Assembly: GCA_964562425.1 (NCBI GenBank) | Contig: CAZLTJ010000130.1 | Coordinates: 1 to 5,558 of the forward strand | DNA from: JAUWMV01 sp964562425 | Lineage (GTDB): Bacteria > UBP14 > UBA6098 > B30-G16 | Direction of reading: 5' to 3' | DNA: 5,558 nucleotides | In this document: one piece after another, positions 1 to 5,558 of the stretch | Layout of the letters: every line of letters begins with the position of its first letter | How positions within the stretch are numbered: position 1 is the stretch's first letter | The notes under the pieces: model-generated | What the model was told of the DNA's origin: nothing | The model's database searches: none | The model's input: the letters and a program-made list of their open reading frames with translations, nothing else | Position numbers and translations under genes: made by a program

Positions 1-55
1 GGTCGAAAAATATCGGCACCTGAATGTCGACGATCACCGAACACGGCTCACCTTG
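1..55. repeat. 55-bp perfect direct repeat, copy A at the left edge
   Basis: Identical to 3657-3711 over 55 bases; the first mismatch is at 56 (a versus c at 3712). It encodes the end of an Ig-like repeat, up to PIFFD, in gene 1. Flanking sequence to the right is clearly diverged. The left continuation is outside the window, so the repeat may be much longer. Confidence 0.97.
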
Positions 56-2125
56 AGTTGTGCAACCCACAGATGTGGTCACAGTTTTGAGCCAGTAACT
101 TATTACATCACCGTTCTTGAAAGGTTCGTTGGGAATATAAGTCAGATTATCGTCATTGCGGAAGAATTGCAAACTGTCGATCTTAATTAATTCATCGTTT
201 ATCGTAAGTTCAATATCATTATAATAAATTGGAAAGTATTCGCTTGTTACATAGAACAAAACCATTTGCTCCAATGCTTCAGAACATGTCATAACTCCAC
301 CACATGGAAGAGGTCGAATATTCTCAACAACTGGAAAATCCGCACAAATCGGCAATTCTATGACGAAATCATAACTTGTGGGAGCTATGCTTTCTGTATC
401 GCTGCTCCATGCATGTATTCTGAATATTAAATCTTCTTCAGGACAATCTCCATCTACACTATAAACCCAGGATACATATATGCTATCCCTCGATAACAGA
501 TTGCCAAGGTATATTTCTTCAGCCCCCGAAATTCGCTCGACACAGTCTCCACCCTGAACAACCTCGATTCTTACTCTTGAATCAGGTGCTGGCACTATAG
601 AGTTGGAGTTGAGAATTTTGGCATCCAAATACAAATCAGAGAATTGCATACAGCCTATGCACTCGATCGAGTCTTTCATCAATACTCCAAGTCCACATGG
701 CATTATTCTCTGGCAACGGAATATATTTTCATCTTTCCAGTTTGCATAACTCCGATCGTCGAGTTCCAGATCATCCTCAACAGAAGTATAATAAAATCCG
801 TTTTCATTCCATACCGGTCGTGTGGGATTCCATTCAGCGTCGTCGCCTACGATTCTAATCACACCTGGTGTACTCCCTCCTATTCCATTGTAAACGAACT
901 CTGAGTGGAAATCCAGATCGACATCTACAATAGGGATAAAGTTGTTGACCTGTCCTGTGTTGGTGCCAACACCGGAAATTGTACCCCAAATAGAACCATC
1001 TACACCGTCTAAGATGTAAAAATTTCCGTTAAAATTGTATGTGGCAATTTCAGGAATTAAATCACAGTTCAGGTCAGCACCGCTTATTGAATTATATTCC
1101 CCACCAGATTCTGTATGTCGCCAAATTTCTCTACCATCAAAACTGAAGCATGCGGTTAGTTGATTTATGCCACCAACTATATGATTCCATGCAAATACAA
1201 ATTCAGGTTCTGGTGTTGATAGATCGAATTGAGCAATAACAGGCAAACCGAAATGAGGGAAATATACATGTCCATCAAAGGAACAAATGTCTGAAACGAA
1301 ACCCCCATCGAACGTATATAGTTTTTGATATAACCAACTATCAGTAGCATAAACTCCAATGACAACGTCAGGGAAAGGATCAAGATCGATTTTTGCTACA
1401 CCGTAAGAAAATCCTTGATTTACTGTCCAAAATTCTACGCCATTGTAAGCATGAAAACATGTAACGGCAGTTGGACCACCACTAGGGACACTGGTCCAGC
1501 ATGATAATACTTCGAGTTTTCCATCTTCGTCGAGATCGAAAAGAGTAATACCACCGTATGGTTTGCCGTATGTATCGCCACCAATATTCCTTATGAAAGT
1601 TCCGGTTGCTCCATCGAAAATCCTTATGTAACTTTCTCTTGCAGTAGCAGCTAAAACTTCTATTGTTCCATTTCCATCGATGTCTCCTGCAGTAATTGCA
1701 CATCCACCTACAGGCATAGAAGTAGTCAAGCCTGTAGAAACCTCCGCGCGCCAAAGTTCACTGAAATCATGGTTGAATACGATAATACTATCTGGACCCG
1801 ATCCATGCCAGAACTGAACGAGAATTTCCGGATGTCCATCGTTATCGACATCACCAAGATATGGAGTGTAGCATTCTCCTTCATCAATTCTCCAATGGAA
1901 AACAGTATCTACAGAATTGTCTGCATATTTCCTTAAAACCATAAGTCCTGCTTCAGATGAAGAACCTTGACCATATCCCACGACTATTTCGGGGAAATCG
2001 TCTTCGTCGACATCGCCTATAACAGGTGCATAAGGATAGCCACTAAATGGAATTTCCACTTCAGTAGCCGGTGCACAGAATGATAGGCTAAATAAAAGCA
2101 AAAATGCTAAGACCACTTTTTTCAT
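1..2125 (-). CDS. Secreted FG-GAP/VCBS beta-propeller protein, gene 1 (3' end outside window)
   Basis: Translation gives 708 uninterrupted codons from ATG at 2125 to the left edge, with no stop. Residues 1-20 form a signal peptide: MKK, a Leu/Phe-rich core, then CAPA with likely signal peptidase I cleavage before TEVEIP. The -1 Phe makes Cys17 a poor lipobox. Eight FG-GAP/VCBS-like motifs start near residues 38, 92, 148, 197, 247, 301, 351 and 401. The second and fourth (DVDNDG, DLDEDG) are full calcium-loop types and the third (DIDGNG) is close; the later ones are degenerate. Residues 432-440 carry WNPTRPVWN, a segment I associate with FG-GAP proteins. A CxxC lies at 489-492, a CARDB-like or other Ig-like stretch at about 496-590 and a further Ig-like repeat at about 600-706. 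ATG 2125 is preferred over the adjacent ATG 2128 because it lies 5 nt from GGAGG. Over the shared region the protein is about three-quarters identical by eye to the upstream gene 2. The missing end probably holds more Ig-like repeats and a sorting domain. The ligand is unknown. Confidence 0.93.
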   Translation of the reverse strand, partial: MKKVVLAFLLLFSLSFCAPATEVEIPFSGYPYAPVIGDVDEDDFPEIVVGYGQGSSSEAGLMVLRKYADNSVDTVFHWRIDEGECYTPYLGDVDNDGHPEILVQFWHGSGPDSIIVFNHDFSELWRAEVSTGLTTSMPVGGCAITAGDIDGNGTIEVLAATARESYIRIFDGATGTFIRNIGGDTYGKPYGGITLFDLDEDGKLEVLSCWTSVPSGGPTAVTCFHAYNGVEFWTVNQGFSYGVAKIDLDPFPDVVIGVYATDSWLYQKLYTFDGGFVSDICSFDGHVYFPHFGLPVIAQFDLSTPEPEFVFAWNHIVGGINQLTACFSFDGREIWRHTESGGEYNSISGADLNCDLIPEIATYNFNGNFYILDGVDGSIWGTISGVGTNTGQVNNFIPIVDVDLDFHSEFVYNGIGGSTPGVIRIVGDDAEWNPTRPVWNENGFYYTSVEDDLELDDRSYANWKDENIFRCQRIMPCGLGVLMKDSIECIGCMQFSDLYLDAKILNSNSIVPAPDSRVRIEVVQGGDCVERISGAEEIYLGNLLSRDSIYVSWVYSVDGDCPEEDLIFRIHAWSSDTESIAPTSYDFVIELPICADFPVVENIRPLPCGGVMTCSEALEQMVLFYVTSEYFPIYYNDIELTINDELIKIDSLQFFRNDDNLTYIPNEPFKNGDVISYWLKTVTTSVGCTTQGEPCSVIVDIQVPIFFD
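1248..1288. repeat. 41-bp identical block in the propeller, copy in gene 1
   Basis: Identical to 4922-4962 and bounded by mismatches on both sides (1247 and 1289). It encodes the core of ICSFDGHVYFPHFGLPV, between the fifth and sixth propeller motifs. Synonymous sites are also unchanged, unlike the surrounding sequence. Confidence 0.95.
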
Positions 2126-2130
2126 CATAC

Positions 2131-2135
2131 CCTCC
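2131..2135 (-). promoter_or_regulatory. Shine-Dalgarno site that decides the gene 1 start
   Basis: GGAGG on the minus strand precedes two tandem ATG codons. The spacing is 2 nt to ATG 2128 and 5 nt to ATG 2125. The second is the better distance and yields the classic MKK signal-peptide start. Such a strong site is unusual for typical Bacteroidota, which mostly lack Shine-Dalgarno motifs. Confidence 0.85.
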
Positions 2136-2179
2136 AATTTTAATTGCTTTTTTCGAATTAACATATTATTCCATTAATA

Positions 2180-2207
2180 AATATATTCCTTTTAAATCAT
2201 GTTGCAA
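2180..2207 (-). promoter_or_regulatory. Candidate sigma70-like promoter of gene 1
   Basis: On the minus strand TTGCAA (2202-2207) is followed after 16 bp by TATATT (2180-2185) in very AT-rich DNA, giving a predicted leader of about 45-50 nt before ATG 2125. It lies downstream of the gene 2 terminator, where a promoter is needed if gene 1 is transcribed separately. AT-rich DNA produces such matches by chance, so the exact boxes are uncertain. Confidence 0.4.
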
Positions 2208-2209
2208 CA
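2200..2209. promoter_or_regulatory. 10-bp perfect palindrome overlapping the candidate -35 box
   Basis: TGTTGCAACA is its own reverse complement and covers the candidate -35 box TTGCAA of gene 1. A dimeric repressor or activator site would look like this, but a 10-bp palindrome with no second copy in the gap is weak evidence. Confidence 0.2.
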
Positions 2210-2244
2210 AATTGTGTAATATTTTTTTACTTCATAAATTTTAC

Positions 2245-2272
2245 ATTATAAATTATAATTTTAGTTCCAAAA
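2245..2272 (-). promoter_or_regulatory. Alternative -10 elements upstream of gene 1
   Basis: Two exact TATAAT hexamers occur on the minus strand at 2252-2257 and 2245-2250, just after the terminator T-run. The only upstream hexamer at 16-bp spacing from the second is TTTTGG (2267-2272), a poor -35 that overlaps the terminator tail. This could be a second start site, an UP-like AT-rich element for the promoter nearer the gene, or chance. Confidence 0.22.
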
Positions 2273-2301
2273 CAAAAAGGGGGGTCTTATAACAGACCCC
2301 C
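2269..2301 (-). terminator. Intrinsic terminator of gene 2
   Basis: Read on the minus strand, a perfect 8-bp stem GGGGGTCT/AGACCCCC (2294-2301 and 2280-2287) closes a 6-nt loop. It is followed by one C and a T-rich run, TTTTTGTTTT (2269-2278). The hairpin starts 75 nt after the gene 2 stop codon and lies 154 nt before the gene 1 start. It is a textbook Rho-independent terminator in one direction only: the plus strand has no T-run after the hairpin. Confidence 0.93.
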
Positions 2302-2376
2302 ATCGTTAACACTTTAATATTCTTTTCTAAAATAGCTTCAGTTTTATTCGGATATAATAATCTAAGCGATAAATTT

Positions 2377-5300
2377 TTACCTTGCTATCGTAACCGTGCC
2401 TTCACACATCACTTCGCCTTCTACTTTTATGACATATAAGTAAACACCTTGCGGAAGCAGCTTGCCATTCTTGTCAGTTCCGTCCCATCGTGCTAAATTT
2501 GATACGCCTTGTTTTGCGGGAATATTTAATTCTCTGACTTTCTTGTTGCTAACATTGTAAATATAAATATTACCTGCTTTTTCCTCGAAATTGGGATAGA
2601 AGAACTGCACGTAATCGTTCACACCGTCCCCATTCGGCGTAAACGGATTAGGATATCGTTCGCACTCGTGAAGTTCCGCTGTGAAAAATTGGAACTCGTG
2701 AACCGCACAATTTGCACCACAGTAATCGCGATCATCTGTTTTATCGCATACCTCTATAATCACACTTATCGTATCGCCTTGCGCATATTGATAATCGAAT
2801 ATCTTCGGCTCGAAGCGTAATAGTAGCTTATCGTCGTCCTGAAACCAATTCAGGCGGCCGACGTCCATTTCTGTCCCATTCACAGTAAAAGTTATGCTCG
2901 AGCTATCGATTCCAGAATAGCCGTCCTCAAGTTCCACAATTATTTCATTGAGTACATTATAAATCGGCAAACTATCTAGAGGTTCCACCATCTCACCTGA
3001 CGGTGCCTCGAAATCAGTCCAAAATCCCCAACTGATCGGTTCAGTAAGCTCGCTGCCATGAATGTCGTCTGCCCGCGAGAGTCGAATCTCATACCACGTG
3101 GAATCCTGCCAGTATCCCGCTCCCGGAGCGAAAATAAGCGTATCGATGAATGTCGTATCGTCCACACCCACAATCGTTTCACCTGCGATAATACTCATCC
3201 TCGCATCTGTCCCCAAAATTACGTCGTCGTTGATTTCTAATTCGATTCTCTCGTTATCCATGTCGTATCTGTGGTAAAGGAGCATCTTGAGCACGCCTTC
3301 AGTGCATGCAGTATAGATTCCCGAATCCGGATAAACTTGTTCTGCCACAGTTCTCGACCGAACTGAGAAATGGAAACACGTATCCAAGACATTCGGAGCA
3401 CAATAGTCTATCGATGGGTCATCTTCGATACCTGCAAAGCATATTTCAACTGGTCCGATGAGTATTATATCCGTCAAATTTACAGCTACAATGCCGTCCT
3501 GATAAGTTACCAGTAAATCCATCGTATCTGCAAGCGACGAAACACGAGCTGTTGTCCCGTCGAGACTCGACCATTTAACTCCAGCTATCGAATCTATTAA
3601 AGTCGCAGTAAATTCACCCGGTTGTTCGTTTAGATTGGAATTCTCGGATGGATACTGGTCGAAAAATATCGGCACCTGAATGTCGACGATCACCGAACAC
3701 GGCTCACCTTGCGTTGTACAACCCACAGTAGTCGTCACCGTTTTGAGCCAGTAATTAATGACATCGCCATTTTTAAACGGTTCATCGGGGACATAAGCCA
3801 GATAGTCATCTAAATGGAAAAAATTAGTGCTGTCAATATTAATTAATTTCCCATTAACTGTCAATTCAACATTTTCATGTGAAATTGGGTAATATTCACT
3901 TGTTACATAAAACAGAAGCATCTGTCCAATACTATCTGGGCATGTCATAACACCGCCACATGGTAACGGTCGCACATTTTCTATAATCGGGAAATCCACA
4001 CAAATTGGCAATTCGATAATAAAATCATAACTTGTTGGAGCGATGCTCACAGAATCACTACTCGACGCGTTTATTCTGAATATTATGTCCTCTTCAGAAC
4101 AATCACCATCTACGCTATAAACCCAGGATACAAATATGCTATCTCTCGATAACAGATTGCCAAGATATATTTCTTCTGCTCCCGAAATACGATCGACACA
4201 TTCTTCGCCCTGAATAACTTCGATTTCTACCCTTGAATTAGGTGCAGGTATTATAACATGAGTGTTGACAATTTTCGCATTCAAATACAAGTCAGAGAAT
4301 TGCATACAGCCCACGCAATCAATGGAATCTCTGAGCAACACTCCGAGTCCACATGCCATAATTAGCTGACATCGGAATATATTCTCATCATCTGGATGCC
4401 AGTTAGTGTATTTTCTATCATCTAGTTCTAAATTATCTTCAATCGATGTGTAATAAAAGCCACCTTCGTTCCATATTGGCCTTGTGGGATTCCATTGTGC
4501 ATCGTCGCCTACAATTCTGATGTAAAACGGTCCTGAGTATCCCATTTGACCATTATAAACGAATTCTGAGTGGAAGTCCAAATCGACGTCAACAATGGGA
4601 ATCATGTTGTTGACCTGTTGAGTATTGGTTCCCAAACCTGCAAAAATACCCCATATAGAACCATCCGTTCCATCAAAGATATAGAAAGTATCTGCAAAAT
4701 TATACGCTGCTATTTCAGGAACCATATCGCAGTTAAGGTCAGCACCTGTAACTGTGTTGAATTCACCGCTACTCATAACATGACGCCAGATCTCTCGTCC
4801 ATCGAATCTATAACAAGCGGTAACCTGTTGGTTAGATAGCGGAGGTAAATTTACGTGGTTAATAGCGAAGACGATTTCGGGTTCGGGTGTTAATGTGTCG
4901 AATTGTGCTATTACAGGTAACCCGAAATGAGGGAAATATACATGTCCATCAAAGGAACAAATATCTGAAACTAAACTCCCATCAAACGTATATAGTTTGT
5001 GGTATATGTCACCACCAGTATAAACTCCAATGACGACATCAGGGAAAGGATCAAGGTTAATATTAGCTACTGCGTAAGAGAAGCCATGACCTATCTCCCA
5101 TGCCTTAGAACCGTTCCAGGCATAGAAGCATCTGACAGCTGTTGTAGTAGATGTTACATTGGACCAACACGATAGAACTTCAAGTTTTTTATCCTCATCC
5201 AGGTCGAAAAGAGTTATAGCTCCATATGGTTTTCCGTTGTCGTCTCTAAGATCTCTAATAAAATTACCTGTGGCTCCGTCGAAAACCCTTATGTAACTTT

Positions 5301-5558
5301 CTCTTGCAGTAGCTGCCAAAACTTCTATTGTGCCATCGTCATCGATATCTCCAGCTGTAATCGCATGACCACCTACACATGACATCGAAGTATTTGTGCC
5401 TGAAGAAACCTGTGCACGCCATAGAATGCTGAAATCGTGGTTAAATGCGATAATACTATCTGCACCAAAACCACGCCAGAATTGGACAACTATTTCCGGG
5501 TGTCCATCGTTATCGACATCCCCGAGATATGGTGTATAGCATTCTCCAATTGGCACTC
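2377..5558 (-). CDS. Secreted FG-GAP propeller/Ig-like protein with C-terminal sorting domain, gene 2 (5' end outside window)
   Basis: The frame is open from the right edge to TAA at 2377-2379, giving 1,059 visible residues. A GTG at 5556 is not the start: the reading frame matches gene 1 from residue 80 on, so about 79 codons including the signal peptide are missing. Visible order: seven FG-GAP-like propeller units (GDVDNDG at 12-18, then GDIDDDG, FDLDEDK and degenerate ones); WNPTRPIWN at 355; a CxxC segment and a CARDB-like or Ig-like stretch; Ig-like repeats at about 526-632, 634-734, 735-849 and 850-959, the last with the typical SSSITFTVNGT; and a final domain at 964-1059. The final domain has PNPFTPNGDGVND (969-981), WDGTDKNGK, LPQGVYLYVI and GTVTIAR, matching the style of CHU_C/type IX type-B sorting domains or FlgD-like Ig domains. 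This suggests export and surface attachment or release, with a binding or adhesion role. No catalytic motif was seen. It is followed by a strong terminator. The 3' part is GC-richer than the 5' part. Confidence 0.93.
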   Translation of the reverse strand, partial: VPIGECYTPYLGDVDNDGHPEIVVQFWRGFGADSIIAFNHDFSILWRAQVSSGTNTSMSCVGGHAITAGDIDDDGTIEVLAATARESYIRVFDGATGNFIRDLRDDNGKPYGAITLFDLDEDKKLEVLSCWSNVTSTTTAVRCFYAWNGSKAWEIGHGFSYAVANINLDPFPDVVIGVYTGGDIYHKLYTFDGSLVSDICSFDGHVYFPHFGLPVIAQFDTLTPEPEIVFAINHVNLPPLSNQQVTACYRFDGREIWRHVMSSGEFNTVTGADLNCDMVPEIAAYNFADTFYIFDGTDGSIWGIFAGLGTNTQQVNNMIPIVDVDLDFHSEFVYNGQMGYSGPFYIRIVGDDAQWNPTRPIWNEGGFYYTSIEDNLELDDRKYTNWHPDDENIFRCQLIMACGLGVLLRDSIDCVGCMQFSDLYLNAKIVNTHVIIPAPNSRVEIEVIQGEECVDRISGAEEIYLGNLLSRDSIFVSWVYSVDGDCSEEDIIFRINASSSDSVSIAPTSYDFIIELPICVDFPIIENVRPLPCGGVMTCPDSIGQMLLFYVTSEYYPISHENVELTVNGKLINIDSTNFFHLDDYLAYVPDEPFKNGDVINYWLKTVTTTVGCTTQGEPCSVIVDIQVPIFFDQYPSENSNLNEQPGEFTATLIDSIAGVKWSSLDGTTARVSSLADTMDLLVTYQDGIVAVNLTDIILIGPVEICFAGIEDDPSIDYCAPNVLDTCFHFSVRSRTVAEQVYPDSGIYTACTEGVLKMLLYHRYDMDNERIELEINDDVILGTDARMSIIAGETIVGVDDTTFIDTLIFAPGAGYWQDSTWYEIRLSRADDIHGSELTEPISWGFWTDFEAPSGEMVEPLDSLPIYNVLNEIIVELEDGYSGIDSSSITFTVNGTEMDVGRLNWFQDDDKLLLRFEPKIFDYQYAQGDTISVIIEVCDKTDDRDYCGANCAVHEFQFFTAELHECERYPNPFTPNGDGVNDYVQFFYPNFEEKAGNIYIYNVSNKKVRELNIPAKQGVSNLARWDGTDKNGKLLPQGVYLYVIKVEGEVMCEGTVTIAR
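3657..3711. repeat. 55-bp perfect direct repeat, copy B inside gene 2
   Basis: Internal partner of the repeat at 1-55, at an offset of 3,656 bp and in the same frame and position of the paralogous gene. It lies at the junction between the diverged 5' part and the GC-richer 3' part of gene 2. Confidence 0.97.
4922..4962. repeat. 41-bp identical block in the propeller, copy in gene 2
   Basis: Partner of 1248-1288, at an offset of 3,674 bp and in the same reading frame. It encodes the same propeller segment in gene 2. Confidence 0.95.

Larger units (their letters stand above)
3657..5558. repeat. Diverged tandem duplication of 1-1889 (paralogous gene segment)
   Basis: This segment aligns end to end and in frame with 1 to about 1889. 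The offset grows from 3,656 at the left to 3,674 near position 1250 because of a few codon-sized indels. Proteins are about 75% identical by eye. With the 251-bp spacer, the repeat unit is about 3.66 kb, one gene plus its intergenic gap. Whole-codon gaps and mostly conservative differences show that both copies are maintained as proteins. Confidence 0.95.

Noticed and set aside
644..904. Plus-strand ORF of 86 codons
   Set aside because: It lies wholly antisense to gene 1, has no ribosome binding site or recognisable domain, and gene 1 is supported by its paralog across this stretch.
1177..1383. Hydrophobic 68-codon minus-strand ORF resembling a small membrane protein
   Set aside because: It is another alternate-frame shadow over a segment whose gene 1 reading is nearly identical in the paralog.
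1482..1754. Minus-strand ORF of 90 codons rich in Trp, Arg and Cys
   Set aside because: It is an out-of-frame shadow of gene 1; the in-frame reading carries conserved propeller motifs.
2066..2125. Lipoprotein signal peptide for gene 1 based on Cys17
   Set aside because: The residues before Cys are LSF; Phe at -1 does not fit a lipobox, whereas APA just after it fits signal peptidase I.
2126..2268. Bacteroidota-type promoter (TAnnTTTG with upstream TTTG)
   Set aside because: No TAnnTTTG with suitable spacing was found on the minus strand; TTTG occurs but without the TA two bases before it.
2104..2292. Plus-strand ORF across the intergenic gap
   Set aside because: It covers the gene 1 start, ribosome binding site, promoter region and terminator, its composition is that of AT-rich noncoding DNA, and no ribosome binding site precedes it.
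2302..2376. Riboswitch or small RNA between the gene 2 stop and its terminator
   Set aside because: Only 75 nt of AT-rich sequence with no evident paired structure; it is better explained as a 3' untranslated tail.
3058..3277. Overlapping plus-strand ORFs (60 and 71 codons) and a minus-strand shadow at 2976-3182
   Set aside because: They arise from the GC-richer coding DNA of gene 2 on other frames; none has a domain or a start signal.
4570..4839. Plus-strand ORF of 89 codons
   Set aside because: It is antisense to the propeller part of gene 2, with no independent support.
1..5558. CRISPR array, tRNA or insertion sequence
   Set aside because: No short regularly spaced repeats, cloverleaf-like stretches, terminal inverted repeats or transposase motifs were seen; the repeats present are paralogous coding DNA.

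Overview
The window is almost entirely two large, tandem, co-oriented genes on the minus strand that are diverged copies of each other. Both encode secreted, cysteine-rich, acidic multi-domain proteins. The upstream copy (gene 2, 2377-5558) lacks about its first 79 codons at the right edge. The downstream copy (gene 1, 1-2125) has its start and signal peptide but runs off the left edge after 708 codons. Neither is complete, but the two together give a predicted full length of about 1,135 residues. No RNA gene, CRISPR array, transposase or convincing plus-strand gene was seen.

Deduced architecture: signal peptide; a propeller of eight FG-GAP/VCBS-like units with DxDxDG-type loops about every 50-56 residues; a W-x-x-x-RPxWNE segment with a CxxC; a CARDB-like or other Ig-like stretch; about four degenerate Ig-like repeats; and a C-terminal domain with PNPFTPNGDGVND, WDGTDKNGK and a GVYLYVI...GTVTIAR ending. 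That last domain resembles the gliding-motility-associated (CHU_C, type IX secretion type-B sorting) or FlgD-Ig-like C-terminal domains. The simplest reading is a pair of exported surface or secreted binding proteins; the ligand cannot be read from the sequence.

The 251-bp AT-rich gap (2126-2376) holds a strong intrinsic terminator for gene 2, candidate sigma70-like promoters, a 10-bp palindrome and a clear Shine-Dalgarno site for gene 1. The copies therefore look like separate transcription units rather than an operon.

GC is roughly 40% by hand count, with a step: the 3' part of gene 2 (about 2800-3780) is near 46-47%, whereas the 5' propeller part is near 38-40%. The start of the same step is visible at the left edge in gene 1. 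That edge begins with a perfect 55-bp match to 3657-3711, which suggests that a homogenised repeat (the shared 3' module) lies just outside the window.

The organism is most likely an uncultured bacterium of the FCB group or a neighbouring candidate phylum (WOR-3, TA06 or Cloacimonadota-like), judged from the domain style. The strong Shine-Dalgarno site argues mildly against a typical Bacteroidota. This placement is inference.
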